A stretch of DNA of 64,000 bases, from positions 62,001-126,000 of the forward strand of contig CANMFM010000002.1 of NCBI GenBank assembly GCA_947497175.1. The letters run 5' to 3'. Made by a program: the position numbers and the translations under genes. Below, in pieces: positions 1 to 9,422 of this stretch. The notes below the pieces were generated by a model, which was given only the letters and a program-made list of their open reading frames with translations, searched no databases and was not told the origin of the DNA. Origin of the DNA: an uncultured Aquimarina sp. Lineage in GTDB: Bacteria; Bacteroidota; Bacteroidia; Flavobacteriales; Flavobacteriaceae. Every line of letters starts with the position of its first letter. The first letter of the stretch is position 1.

Positions 1-79
1 CATAATTTTCAGATTGTTCAAGAAGACGTAAATGGATTTTACCAAGGTGTCCCGCACCGAGTACTCCGGCTTTGAGCAT
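1..79 (-). CDS. Gfo/Idh/MocA family oxidoreductase (N-terminal fragment, cut by window edge)
   Basis: Only the first 26 codons lie in the window. The ATG is read on the minus strand at 79 and the frame stays open to the window edge. The visible residues contain a Rossmann-fold dinucleotide signature (VLGAGHLGKIHL), the usual start of NAD(P)-dependent Gfo/Idh/MocA oxidoreductases. A TATTTTTG box on the minus strand (96-103) fits the flavobacterial -7 consensus. Substrate cannot be judged from this fragment. Confidence 0.7.
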   Translation of the reverse strand, partial: MLKAGVLGAGHLGKIHLRLLEQSENY

Positions 80-298
80 AATTCAAGATTTTACACAAAA
101 ATAGTATTATTTATAAATTAAGTGATACTCCATTTTGAAAATCATAACATTAATTTTTAAATGTTTCAAAATAGTTAGCAGAACTTATCCCGCTGTAGCA
201 TGGGATCTTAGCAAAATTTTAATTCTAAAGACTAAAATCTTTGTTAATCTTTAAAATCTTTATGTAATTTTAGCCGGCTAAATAACTCCTCAGAAACA

Positions 299-940
299 GT
301 GAAAGATACGCTAAGACATGCCGGAAAACGAAAACAATTGGTTGATATTTTAATTCATAAAGGAATAAAAGATACTGCTGTTTTGGCAGCCGTTGGAAAA
401 ATACCCAGGCATTTGTTTATGGATTCTGGTTTTGAAGATCATGCTTATCAGGATAAAGCATTTCCTATTGCTGCTGATCAGACTATTTCGCAACCCTATA
501 CGGTAGCTTTCCAGAGTGAATTGTTACGCGTTAAAAGAGGGGATAAGATACTAGAGATTGGTACGGGGTCAGGCTATCAAACCGCCGTTTTGTGCGAATT
601 AGGAGCCAAGGTATATAGCATAGAGCGTCAAAAAGAGTTGTTTAAAAAGACAAAATTATTTTTATCCAAGTTGGGATATAGGCCTAAACACCTTTCTTTT
701 GGTGATGGCTATAAAGGATTGGCCGAACATGCTTTGTATGATTCTATAATCGTAACAGCTGGTGCGCCGTATGTTCCGAAACCCTTATTAAGTCAATTAC
801 AGATAGGCGGAAGATTAGTAATACCAGTAGGTGATGATCCACAAATTATGACCTTGTTTATTCGTAAAAGCGAAAAAGAATTCGAAAAACAAGAGTTTGG
901 CGAATTTAGGTTTGTGCCATTGTTGGAAGATAAGAATTGA
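299..940 (+). CDS. pcm: protein-L-isoaspartate O-methyltransferase
   Basis: 213 residues, the usual length of the family. It transfers a methyl group from S-adenosylmethionine to isoaspartyl residues in aged proteins, starting their repair in the cytoplasm. The N-terminal segment has the family pattern around TISQPY (62-67). The SAM-binding motif I, EIGTGSGYQ, is at residues 86-94. The start is GTG; no in-frame ATG lies near the conserved N-terminus, so GTG is accepted. It is divergent from the oxidoreductase at the window edge and separated from the next gene by about 170 bases, so it is probably transcribed alone. Confidence 0.95.
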   Translation: MKDTLRHAGKRKQLVDILIHKGIKDTAVLAAVGKIPRHLFMDSGFEDHAYQDKAFPIAADQTISQPYTVAFQSELLRVKRGDKILEIGTGSGYQTAVLCELGAKVYSIERQKELFKKTKLFLSKLGYRPKHLSFGDGYKGLAEHALYDSIIVTAGAPYVPKPLLSQLQIGGRLVIPVGDDPQIMTLFIRKSEKEFEKQEFGEFRFVPLLEDKN

Positions 941-1004
941 GAATTATTAAAGATCGGTACTAAAATTGCTGTAAAACCAAGTATATATAAACAAAAATAA
1001 GCTC

Positions 1005-1012
1005 TATTTTTG
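1005..1012 (+). promoter_or_regulatory. candidate -7 promoter box (TATTTTTG)
   Basis: An exact match to the Bacteroidota -7 consensus TAnnTTTG about 100 bases before the ABC exporter start at 1110. No TTG at the expected -33 spacing is visible, so this is a weak call based on one element. Confidence 0.35.
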
Positions 1013-1109
1013 TGCAGAATATCTATTGTGTGAATTTTGAAGATTAAGAGTATCGTTTAGTTAGCACGTAAGAACACACAGTATATTTTTTTAAAATCAA
1101 TTTAAATTA

Positions 1110-2933
1110 ATGAATTATTTAAAGAAGTTATCACGGTTTATTTTTCCTTATCGAAAGTATGCCGTCTTAAATATTATATGTAATGTTTTCTATGCCTTGT
1201 TTAGTACGTTGTCTATGGTCTCTTTAATGCCCATGATCAATGTATTGTTTGGTGAGAGTAAAAAGGTAACTATAAAACCTACGTATGAAGGAATCAATAA
1301 AATGAAACCCTATCTGGAAGATTCCTTAAATTATTTTGTAACGTCGGTATCTATTAATGATGGTCCTCAGAAAGCTTTGATGTATATGATCATTTTGATT
1401 ATCAGCTTATTTCTTCTCAAAAATTTATTTGGTTATCTGGCTGTTTTTTTTGTTACTTATCTTAGAAACGGTGTTTTAAAAGATTTAAGAGATAATATAT
1501 ACGATAAGGTAATTAATCTGCCAATTTCTTATTATTCTGAAAAAAGAAAAGGAGACATCATCGCCAGGATTTCTGGTGACGTTAACGAGGTTCAGGTATC
1601 CCTATTATCTGTCTTGGAGCTTATCGTTAGAGAGCCACTGACGATCGTTTTTGCTATCATTACGATGTTTATTATAAGTGCAAAACTTACAATATTTGTG
1701 TTTTTGTTTATTCCTATTGCAGGTTTTATCATTTCACTTATTGGTAAGAGATTGAAAAAACACTCACAAAAAGTACAAGAAGAGCAAGGGTTGTTTTTAT
1801 CCACTCTTGAAGAAACTTTAGGCGGATTAAGAGTCATCAAAGGATTTAATTCTGAATCCTACTTTAATAAAAAATTTCAGGATTCTACCAATAGATTTTT
1901 TCGTTTCTCGAATAGTCTTGGGCATCGGCAAAATTTGGCTTCTCCAACTAGTGAGTTTTTAGGTATTGTTACTATTGCTGCTTTACTCTGGTATGGAGGC
2001 GGTATGGTTTTGGTAGATCAGTCGTTGAGTGGTGGAGCTTTTATTGGATATATGGCTTTATCCTATCAAATATTAACTCCGGCAAAAGCCATAAGTAAAG
2101 CAAGTTATAGGGTCAAAGCTGGAAATGCTGCCGCGGATAGAGTCCTAGAGGTTTTACATACGATTTCTCCCTTAGAAGATAAGCCGGGTGCTATTGTAAA
2201 AGAGCGTTTTGAAAATCAGGTTTCTTTTGATAATATTTCGTTTAAGTATCAGGATGACTATGTACTAAAAGATTTTTCTCTTACCATTAAAAAAGGAAAA
2301 ACAGTAGCATTAGTTGGGCAATCCGGAAGTGGAAAATCAACTATTGCAAATTTAGTTACTCGATTTTATGATGTAAATAAAGGAGCTATTACTATAGATG
2401 ATAAAAACATTAAGGACCTTACCAAAAACTCCTTGCGTAGTTTGATGGGATTGGTAACTCAGGATTCAATTTTGTTCAATGATACCGTAAAGAACAACGT
2501 AATATTGGGAAAACAAAATGCGACAGATGATGAGGTTATAGGTGCATTAAAAATTGCAAATGCCTGGGAGTTTGTTAAAGATCTTCCTAAAGGTATTCAT
2601 ACAAATATCGGAGATTCTGGCGGTAAACTTTCTGGAGGACAAAAGCAACGATTAAGCATAGCGAGAGCTGTGCTTAAAAACCCACCAATTATGATATTGG
2701 ACGAAGCGACATCTGCATTGGATACCGAAAGTGAACGTTTGGTTCAGGATGCATTAGAAAAAATGATGCAAAACAGAACGTCTATTGTTATCGCTCACAG
2801 ATTGTCAACAATTCAGAAAGCAGACACTATTGTTGTTATGCAAAAAGGAGAAATAGTTGAGCAGGGTACTCATACAGAATTGCTAGCCAAAAACGGGATG
2901 TACAAAAAACTTGTTGGAATGCAATCATTGTAG
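1110..2933 (+). CDS. MsbA-like ABC exporter (fused permease and ATPase)
   Basis: 607 residues with an N-terminal membrane domain of about six helices (roughly residues 15-320) and a C-terminal nucleotide-binding domain. Walker A GQSGSGKST is near residue 403, the signature LSGGQ near 506 and Walker B with DEAT near 530. This is the half-transporter layout of MsbA-type lipid and lipid-linked glycan flippases and of multidrug exporters; the protein would act as a homodimer in the inner membrane. Its 3' end overlaps by nine bases the convergent end of a glycosyltransferase gene in a surface-glycan cluster. A role in lipid or glycan export is plausible but is inferred from context. Confidence 0.9.
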   Translation: MNYLKKLSRFIFPYRKYAVLNIICNVFYALFSTLSMVSLMPMINVLFGESKKVTIKPTYEGINKMKPYLEDSLNYFVTSVSINDGPQKALMYMIILIISLFLLKNLFGYLAVFFVTYLRNGVLKDLRDNIYDKVINLPISYYSEKRKGDIIARISGDVNEVQVSLLSVLELIVREPLTIVFAIITMFIISAKLTIFVFLFIPIAGFIISLIGKRLKKHSQKVQEEQGLFLSTLEETLGGLRVIKGFNSESYFNKKFQDSTNRFFRFSNSLGHRQNLASPTSEFLGIVTIAALLWYGGGMVLVDQSLSGGAFIGYMALSYQILTPAKAISKASYRVKAGNAAADRVLEVLHTISPLEDKPGAIVKERFENQVSFDNISFKYQDDYVLKDFSLTIKKGKTVALVGQSGSGKSTIANLVTRFYDVNKGAITIDDKNIKDLTKNSLRSLMGLVTQDSILFNDTVKNNVILGKQNATDDEVIGALKIANAWEFVKDLPKGIHTNIGDSGGKLSGGQKQRLSIARAVLKNPPIMILDEATSALDTESERLVQDALEKMMQNRTSIVIAHRLSTIQKADTIVVMQKGEIVEQGTHTELLAKNGMYKKLVGMQSL

Positions 2934-3713
2934 GGTAACAAGCCCGTTTTTACATTTGGTAATTTTATTTTTTGTCGTTTCTATGATGATTTTATCTCCT
3001 TTTTCTGTATTTCCTCTAGGAGATTCTTTATGATATATATGAAATTGTATCGCTACATGTTTAATGCGTTTAGAAACAATACCAGCATTTAATAATCGTT
3101 GCGCAAAATTGAAATCCTCATATCCCCATCCAATCAGATCCTGATTATATCCATTAATAGCGACAGCATCTTTTTTCCAATATGACATATTGCAACCTCT
3201 TAGTTTACCAGAATCTTTGCGGCTTTTTTTATTAAAAAAAGTACCAAATAGTGGTAAGTATACAGCACGCCCCCTTCTTAATAGACCACTATTGGTCCAA
3301 TGAAATTTAATTATTTTATTTTGTAAGACCTTTTTTGAATACTCTTCTTTAAGAGAAATGCGGCTTCCAAACAGATAGGTGTTTGGTTCTGATAGTCTAA
3401 TGTGATCTTTTATAAAATGTTTATGTAGAATGACATCACCATCTATTTGAATAATATAGTCAGAACGAATTTCTCTAAGTGCCTTGTTTAATATTATGGT
3501 TTTGGTAAAACCGACATCTTCATGCCAAATGTGTTTTACAGGAATAGAGAACTCATCTTTTAGTTTGGTTATCAATTCTTCTGTGCTTTTTGTAGAACCA
3601 TCATCAGCGATCACAATTTCATTTGGTAAGACACTTTGGGATTTAACACTTAATAACACCAGTTCTAAAGCCTCGGGCCAATTATATGTTGTAATCAATA
3701 AGGTAGTAGTCAT
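2925..3713 (-). CDS. GT2 family glycosyltransferase with galactosyltransferase-type C-terminal segment
   Basis: 262 residues with a GT-A fold. The start LLITTYNWPEAL and the nucleotide-binding ADDGST are typical of GT2. The metal-binding DGD sits in IQIDGDVI, and GWGYEDFNFAQRL resembles the C-terminal segment of beta-1,4-galactosyltransferase-like enzymes. It would add one sugar to a surface glycan from a nucleotide sugar at the inner membrane. It is the last gene of the minus-strand glycan cluster and starts two bases after the preceding gene ends, so the two are co-transcribed. Donor and acceptor cannot be read from sequence. Confidence 0.88.
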   Translation of the reverse strand: MTTTLLITTYNWPEALELVLLSVKSQSVLPNEIVIADDGSTKSTEELITKLKDEFSIPVKHIWHEDVGFTKTIILNKALREIRSDYIIQIDGDVILHKHFIKDHIRLSEPNTYLFGSRISLKEEYSKKVLQNKIIKFHWTNSGLLRRGRAVYLPLFGTFFNKKSRKDSGKLRGCNMSYWKKDAVAINGYNQDLIGWGYEDFNFAQRLLNAGIVSKRIKHVAIQFHIYHKESPRGNTEKGDKIIIETTKNKITKCKNGLVTLQ

Positions 3714-3715
3714 TA

Positions 3716-4696
3716 TTAAGCAGTCTTGTAATTATCGGTAAGATTAAAAACCTCGTTCACCCACGATGAAATATGATATTTATTTACTATTTCTGGCTTC
3801 ACTTCTTCATAAGGAGTTGTAAAAAAAGTTTCAGGAATATGAATATCATTACTATCTACAATTGCAATATTATTCGGGTTGTAAAAATCATAATTCGCTA
3901 TGTCCTTATTCGTTGTAATGATTTTCTTTTGTAATCCTATAGCTTCGAATACCCTAAAAGAAAGTCCTTTTTGTTTAGGTCTTTGTAGGTCTAAAAGAAT
4001 ATTACTCTTGGTAACAAAATCAGAAAATATAGTTTTTAAGGGGTATGTTTTTTTTGTAATTTCTATATCATAAGTTTCGATCAGCTCTTCATTATCGCCT
4101 TTGTCGTATGCGATTAGCTTGTAATCGATATTATGTTTTTTAAAATACGCTACAAATTGGGGTAAAACTTTTGATCTTTTATCTAGAGATCCAATATTAA
4201 ATATGTTGTATTCTACATTTTTATTGTCAAATGACTTAATATCAAAATAAATATAATTGGTGATAAAACTAAAGTTGTATTTTGCAACATCTTTAGAATC
4301 AAAAGAATATACTTTGTCAAAATAAGGATATATCTTTTTCATTCTAGGATATCGATCAATACTGTCGTTAAAAAACGTGATCAATTGATCGGTGTTCTTG
4401 CGTATTTTTTTAATAGTAGATACTGATAGATCATCTCCTTTAATGATCAATATGATATCTTGTTTTTCCTGATTTGCTAATAATTTTAGTAAGACTTTAT
4501 TTAGATGTTGCCTTTTAAAATTATAATTGAATAAATTTTTTGTAATGAAATTGAGGAATTTATGGAAAAAGGTAGGGTACTTATATTTTAATTTATAAAA
4601 ATCAAGATGCCTTGCCTTGATACCTCTACTGTCAAGTTCCTTTGCTATATATTTGTTATAGCCCCACTTATCTAAACTAATAATAGTTATATTCAC
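3716..4696 (-). CDS. CgeB-like / GT1-type glycosyltransferase, paralog A
   Basis: 326 residues, with no signal peptide or membrane helix. It is clearly paralogous to the gene at 5998-7026. Both contain FDK(V/F)Y(S/V)FD in the middle and, near the C-terminus, LSFR(V/A)FEA(I/L)G followed by KK(I/L)ITTN and YDFYN. A C-terminal FEA-G-K block is typical of GT-B glycosyltransferases, and the overall layout resembles CgeB/DUF3880-type spore and LPS glycosyltransferases. It lies between GT2 genes in the glycan cluster. The GT assignment rests on these motifs and on context; the sugar is unknown. Confidence 0.7.
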   Translation of the reverse strand: MNITIISLDKWGYNKYIAKELDSRGIKARHLDFYKLKYKYPTFFHKFLNFITKNLFNYNFKRQHLNKVLLKLLANQEKQDIILIIKGDDLSVSTIKKIRKNTDQLITFFNDSIDRYPRMKKIYPYFDKVYSFDSKDVAKYNFSFITNYIYFDIKSFDNKNVEYNIFNIGSLDKRSKVLPQFVAYFKKHNIDYKLIAYDKGDNEELIETYDIEITKKTYPLKTIFSDFVTKSNILLDLQRPKQKGLSFRVFEAIGLQKKIITTNKDIANYDFYNPNNIAIVDSNDIHIPETFFTTPYEEVKPEIVNKYHISSWVNEVFNLTDNYKTA

Positions 4697-5027
4697 AATG
4701 CTAATATTTTAATTTTAGCTTAAAAATCAAATTTTTACTGTTTGTATTTATTGGATAATGGTTGAAGGAATTGTTAAAGAATCCTAAAAAAATACTTATA
4801 AATGAAGATAATCTAACCCTAATAAAGCTTCGGTTATTTAGTATTATAACCATGTTAATCAACGATATAGGTGATGGTTTTTTCAACTTTAACATAAATT
4901 TAGGGTTCGCAAAGGTATTGTTTTGTTTGTTTAAATTCAAATTTAATTAGATAAAAACCAGTAGTTTAGGCCGGATTACTATATCATTAAGCAATATGAA
5001 TCAACAAGGTTAAATGTTATTGAAAAC
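4697..5027. other. 331-base gap inside the glycosyltransferase cluster without a convincing gene
   Basis: An AT-rich stretch between two otherwise closely spaced minus-strand glycosyltransferase genes. Short open frames exist on both strands, but they are low-complexity, overlap each other, and show no recognisable motif. No hairpin with a T-tract or -7 box stood out. It may be a decayed gene or a promoter region for the last two genes. Confidence 0.5.
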
Positions 5028-5945
5028 TCATTTAATTCTAAAAAACATAGAGGCTATAAATAATATCCTGTTTAGAGCATCTTTTTTGATTATTTTAAGT
5101 AACTCATTTCTGTATGTATAAAAAATCAATCCTCTTCTGAAGTTATTAATCAAAGAAAAATTACGGTATGTTTTTTTTATCGATAAAATAATCTTTTTTT
5201 CTTCTTTTAAAGAATCGGGACATTGGTTATAAAAATTATCTATTCTCTTTCTTTTTTCTGTAAACTTTACCTGTTTTGATTTCTTTCGCTTTTTTGAATT
5301 CTTCGTTTTTTTAGTTGATGCAATGATATTATTTTGATGATGCCTGTATTTAACCAGTGGTTCATTTAAATAAAAAATATTGTTTTCTGTTGTCGCTACA
5401 TAAGCCAACCACCAGTCGTGAGGTATAAGATCTGGAAAAGGTATTGCTTTCTCATAAAGTGATTTCTTAAAAAGAGATGCATGACCAGATACACAATTGT
5501 CGATAAGTAAATTTAAAGGGGTACCAGGGCCAATTAAGTTTTTTGTTTGAGAAAAACTATTTCCTAGATCATGTAAAGCGTCATCCACAAAAACCGAGTC
5601 ACAATACACCAGATCATAAGGTTGTATATGATTCATCAATTTTTCAATTTTTGTCGGCATCCACCAATCGTCCTGATCTGATAGTGCGATAAAATCTCCT
5701 GTAGCCAGAGCGATCCCTCTTTCAAAATTCTTAATGTATCCAACATTATTTTTAAACGCATGAAGCGTAATATTATCATGCTTTTTGCAGTACTTTTTTA
5801 TGATATCTACAGTGTTATCATTTGAAGCGTCATCCGCAATAACAATTTCTAAAGGAGTGTAGGTCTGGTGAATTATGCTTTCTAACTGTTCAGATATGTA
5901 TGCTGCGCCATTATAAGTTCCAATAACTATAGATACTAATTTCAT
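5028..5945 (-). CDS. GT2 family glycosyltransferase
   Basis: 305 residues with the classic GT2 start VSIVIGTYNGA, then SIIHQTY, nucleotide-binding IADDAS and the metal and donor-binding LSDQDDWW. This arrangement resembles rhamnosyl- and related glycosyltransferases of O-antigen clusters. The C-terminal 80 residues are strongly basic and then hydrophobic, suggesting contact with the membrane. The gene sits 52 bases after the end of the paralog-B glycosyltransferase. Its role in surface-glycan assembly is inferred; the sugar is not known. Confidence 0.88.
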   Translation of the reverse strand: MKLVSIVIGTYNGAAYISEQLESIIHQTYTPLEIVIADDASNDNTVDIIKKYCKKHDNITLHAFKNNVGYIKNFERGIALATGDFIALSDQDDWWMPTKIEKLMNHIQPYDLVYCDSVFVDDALHDLGNSFSQTKNLIGPGTPLNLLIDNCVSGHASLFKKSLYEKAIPFPDLIPHDWWLAYVATTENNIFYLNEPLVKYRHHQNNIIASTKKTKNSKKRKKSKQVKFTEKRKRIDNFYNQCPDSLKEEKKIILSIKKTYRNFSLINNFRRGLIFYTYRNELLKIIKKDALNRILFIASMFFRIK

Positions 5946-5997
5946 GTTCTAAAACGTCACTTTTTTATAAAGTAAAGATAGGTCTAATTTCTTTTGA

Positions 5998-7026
5998 TCA
6001 AGAAGGGAAATCGATCTTAATGGCGTCATCAAGTTCTAAAACATAAGATAACCAATTCGTAAAACTGTATTTGTACTGTGTTTTTTTATCAATAGCTACC
6101 ATTGGTTGTTGTAAAAAATGTAATAAACTTTTTTCATCGTTTTTATAGACATGAATATTCGATTCATTATAAAAATCGTAATCTGTGATCAATTGGTTAG
6201 TAGTGATTAGCTTTTTAGAGTATCCCAAAGCTTCAAATGCTCTAAAAGAAAGTCCGTTATGAATGCCATTATGGAAATCTAATATAATTCGCGCATTGGC
6301 AATATTTTCAATATTTTGTTTATACGTAAGACCTCTTTTCGGAAACTTTATGTAACTATATTTACTCAAAATTTTCTGATGTTCCTTACTGCACGGAATA
6401 TTGATATTTAATTTTAGACCCTTATCGTGCAAAAGTTCACATATTTTTATGAGTTGCTCTATTCTAGAATCATAGCTTCCGAGATAATAAACATCATAAT
6501 TAGGCTGGTTATTTTCAAAAAACTCAGAATAGCAATCAAAATAAAAATTGGTGAGTGGATATGTTTTTTTATCTTTTATCGTATCATTTTTATCGAAAAC
6601 ATAAAATTTATCAAACACATTAAGTCGGGACAATATAGTTGGATATCTATCCAAACCATCCCATTGATAGGCGTATGCTTTTTTCGATTTCGATACTATT
6701 TTTTTTAGTATTGATTCACTAAATAAATCTGCTCTGATAGTCAAACTATAATCAACTTTATCATTAAGGTGTACTAAGACCTTTTTTTGTTCTATTGTAT
6801 TGCTATCGTACTTTTGGATAAGTTTTTTCTTGTATTCTTTATCCTTAAGAATCGTCTTGCGAACAAAATTGAACACTTGATCACTCTTCTTTTTGTAGGT
6901 AAAAGGAAGATTTCTTAAAATGATTACACTTGTAAAGCCTAATGTTTTTAAATTATCCTCAAAGCACTTATAAAAATCATTATCAGACGTAATGGCTAAT
7001 ATTATTTTTTTGTGATGAAAGCACAT
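5998..7026 (-). CDS. CgeB-like / GT1-type glycosyltransferase, paralog B
   Basis: 342 residues, homologous along its length to the protein at 3716-4696. It shares the central FDKFYVFDKND segment, the YDVYYLGSYDSR segment matching NIFNIGSLDKR in the other copy, and the C-terminal LSFRAFEALG and YDFYNESNI blocks. The shared features point to a GT-B type glycosyltransferase acting on a surface glycan. It is 38 bases downstream of a GT2 gene. The paralogs have clearly diverged, so they probably add different residues or use different acceptors. Confidence 0.7.
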   Translation of the reverse strand: MCFHHKKIILAITSDNDFYKCFEDNLKTLGFTSVIILRNLPFTYKKKSDQVFNFVRKTILKDKEYKKKLIQKYDSNTIEQKKVLVHLNDKVDYSLTIRADLFSESILKKIVSKSKKAYAYQWDGLDRYPTILSRLNVFDKFYVFDKNDTIKDKKTYPLTNFYFDCYSEFFENNQPNYDVYYLGSYDSRIEQLIKICELLHDKGLKLNINIPCSKEHQKILSKYSYIKFPKRGLTYKQNIENIANARIILDFHNGIHNGLSFRAFEALGYSKKLITTNQLITDYDFYNESNIHVYKNDEKSLLHFLQQPMVAIDKKTQYKYSFTNWLSYVLELDDAIKIDFPS

Positions 7027-7064
7027 CTTTCTCCTTTTTTCATTAAAAATATGAGTTATTTATT

Positions 7065-8108
7065 TTAGACACCATATTTTTTGCGATTCTTTTTATTAGT
7101 GATTTTAAAGATGCGATATTTTAGATAGCTATAATTTGAAGAAAACTTATCAAGAATAAAGTCGCTCAAGGAGGATTGTTTATAAAAAGGATATACATTG
7201 TCAAAACCATATCTTCTATACGACTCGATAACCATCCAATTTTTTACTTCAATAACATCTTTGGTAGGAATATATTTTTTGACTGTACTAAAAAGAGGAT
7301 TATTTAAGATCTCGTAGCAAAGCTGAATACCTTCGTAATATTTAATATATAAAAATTTATAAAAGGATTTCACATCATTTACATCTACCGTGTTGTTTCG
7401 TTTTGATTCTGATGTATTGTGCACTCTAAATTTTACTAGTTTCTCACCTATGTACACAAAATTTGAGCTCAATATTTTATTTAGAATAAAAATATAATCG
7501 ATTAACTGGAAATAAGTATCCGGAAAATCATTTCTTGAAAAATGCTCTTTGTTTATTAAAAAAGTAGGGGGTTCTCCAATACAATTTCGAAATATATAAG
7601 GAGCAATTATTTTGGAAGTTTCTTCAGGTGTATAGGCGCGTTCTTCATTAAACATTTTTGAGGCATCGGGCAAATTATTATAAAACCTTTTTGAATGATC
7701 ATCTACTCCTTCTTCATAAAAATAGGTACGATTGCAAACCACAAAATTCACCTTATTTTTTAGTGCAGATTTGATCATTTTTTCCACACAATCAGGGGCT
7801 AATATATCATCCTGAAATAAAAATTTGACCCATTTAGAAGAAGCCTTTTCTAGGGCTTCGCACCAATTGCCAACAAGTCCTAGGTTTTTTGAGTTTACGT
7901 ATAGTTTAATTCTCGGATCTTTATTTGCATATTGCTTGCATAAGGAAACCGTATGATCAGAAGAATGATCATCGGTAATAACAATTTCTATATTTGAGTA
8001 GGTCTGGTTTTGTGCACTTTCTATAGCTTCTTTTAAAAATGTACTACCATTATAGGTAGGAATACATATAGAGACTAAAGGAAGTTTAATTTGTTTTGTG
8101 GTGTCCAT
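7065..8108 (-). CDS. GT2 family glycosyltransferase
   Basis: 347 residues. The N-terminal half is a standard GT2 catalytic domain: VSICIPTYNGS, SAQNQTY, ITDDHSSD and the donor-site region KFLFQDD. The C-terminal half is probably helical and less conserved, as often seen where acceptor specificity resides. It starts 36 bases after the AlgJ/AlgX-like gene. It is part of the minus-strand glycan cluster; substrate unknown. Confidence 0.88.
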   Translation of the reverse strand: MDTTKQIKLPLVSICIPTYNGSTFLKEAIESAQNQTYSNIEIVITDDHSSDHTVSLCKQYANKDPRIKLYVNSKNLGLVGNWCEALEKASSKWVKFLFQDDILAPDCVEKMIKSALKNKVNFVVCNRTYFYEEGVDDHSKRFYNNLPDASKMFNEERAYTPEETSKIIAPYIFRNCIGEPPTFLINKEHFSRNDFPDTYFQLIDYIFILNKILSSNFVYIGEKLVKFRVHNTSESKRNNTVDVNDVKSFYKFLYIKYYEGIQLCYEILNNPLFSTVKKYIPTKDVIEVKNWMVIESYRRYGFDNVYPFYKQSSLSDFILDKFSSNYSYLKYRIFKITNKKNRKKYGV

Positions 8109-8144
8109 GAATGGATATTGAAAAGACTATTTATGTCCATATTA

Positions 8145-9221
8145 CTAATTATGCGCATGTACAAAATTTCTACTAAGAAAAATGTCAATGTTTCTTTCTA
8201 CTACTTCATAAAGCACAATATCTGGTTTCTCTGATTCGATTAATTCTTTATTAAACGTATGCCTCCATACAAATACAGATGTACCAAAATTATCTGCAAT
8301 CAGATTAGAAAAAGCGCCAAAAAAAGAATCTCTTAATGCTAAAATTTTTAAATCATTAACCTCACTTTTATAACGTTCTTCATAAAATGCATATCCAAAT
8401 CGATAATCAGAAGGTGGTGTTAATTTTTTTTCTTGTGCTACAAAAGTGTATGGTTTTTTAGGTTGGACATCTATGAACTCTTCATTTTGTACCTGAAATA
8501 ACATTCTGTTCAAATCTGCCAGAGGTCTTCTGTAAACTTCAATATTCATATCGTCTAAAGTGTAACGATTGAAATTTACATTTTTGTAATCATTACTGAT
8601 TACATTCATGGTAGTTTTATAGGCAAAGAAGCCTCCAAAATGATTCCAATGAGAATCTGTTTTGTCATACAGCCTTAAACTATCTTTTCTAGGAAAATCG
8701 GCTCCTAGATCTATGAACTTGACTCCGATACTTTTACACAGCGAGTCTATCTGCTCAAATTTGGTTTTTTTGGCGCTCTTTCGTATAGGGATCATATCTC
8801 CATAGATGGTGTGCTTACTTGGAGCAACAGCAATATAAAATTTAATATTTCTTTGTTCTAACCACTTTTTTCTTTCTAATATGTTCTGCTTTATTTGAAG
8901 AATTTCACTTTTATTGAATACTAGAAGTCCTTTAGATTCGGCTAAAGCATTGCTAAATTTATTACCTAAAAATTTCCAACCGTTTTTTACATCTACAACG
9001 CTATAAGGAATAGGCTCGGCATCAAAAACAGTAGTTTTTCCTAATGAATATATTTTAAATAAATCGGATTTAAGCGGGAAGTTCCGCTTAAAATTAAGGC
9101 TAATTTCCTTTTCTTGCTTATTAACGGGGGTAACCTTTATTTTTAAAATGGTAAAAACAAACGGAATAGAAATAATAGCTATGGTTATAATAACAAATAT
9201 TTTGGCTAATCGATTTTGCAT
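8145..9221 (-). CDS. AlgJ/AlgX-like SGNH O-acetyltransferase-family protein, copy 2
   Basis: 358 residues from the chosen ATG at 9221. An upstream in-frame ATG at 9263 would add 14 residues that the paralog at 10205-11266 lacks. One N-terminal membrane anchor (about residues 8-26) is followed by a periplasmic domain. The family motif KTDSHWNHFG supplies the Asp and His, and LRDSFF supplies the candidate catalytic Ser, matching the AlgX Asp-x-His/Ser arrangement. Such proteins receive acetyl groups from an MBOAT partner and pass them to polysaccharide in the periplasm. The likely partner is the MBOAT gene at 11269-12681. The target glycan is inferred to be the product of this cluster. Confidence 0.82.
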   Translation of the reverse strand: MQNRLAKIFVIITIAIISIPFVFTILKIKVTPVNKQEKEISLNFKRNFPLKSDLFKIYSLGKTTVFDAEPIPYSVVDVKNGWKFLGNKFSNALAESKGLLVFNKSEILQIKQNILERKKWLEQRNIKFYIAVAPSKHTIYGDMIPIRKSAKKTKFEQIDSLCKSIGVKFIDLGADFPRKDSLRLYDKTDSHWNHFGGFFAYKTTMNVISNDYKNVNFNRYTLDDMNIEVYRRPLADLNRMLFQVQNEEFIDVQPKKPYTFVAQEKKLTPPSDYRFGYAFYEERYKSEVNDLKILALRDSFFGAFSNLIADNFGTSVFVWRHTFNKELIESEKPDIVLYEVVERNIDIFLSRNFVHAHN

Positions 9222-9422
9222 ATGCCTGTAATTAGGGTCGAATCTAAATAGTAAATAAATCAAAACCCTTTAAGGTTTATTCAGATGAAATTTTAAATAG
9301 TATTACATTCAAGATTTTTATAGTAAATTATCAGATGTTACTAATGTACTAAGATTTAAGTTCAGGTTATATGGTGCGACCTTAGAATTTATAGCTAACA
9401 CCTAAAATAATGACTCTTAAGA

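Noticed and set aside
4701..4950. Overlapping short open frames on both strands (79 and 62 codons) in the glycosyltransferase cluster gap
   Set aside because: They overlap antisense to each other, are AT-rich low complexity, use a TTG start in one case and show no known motif.
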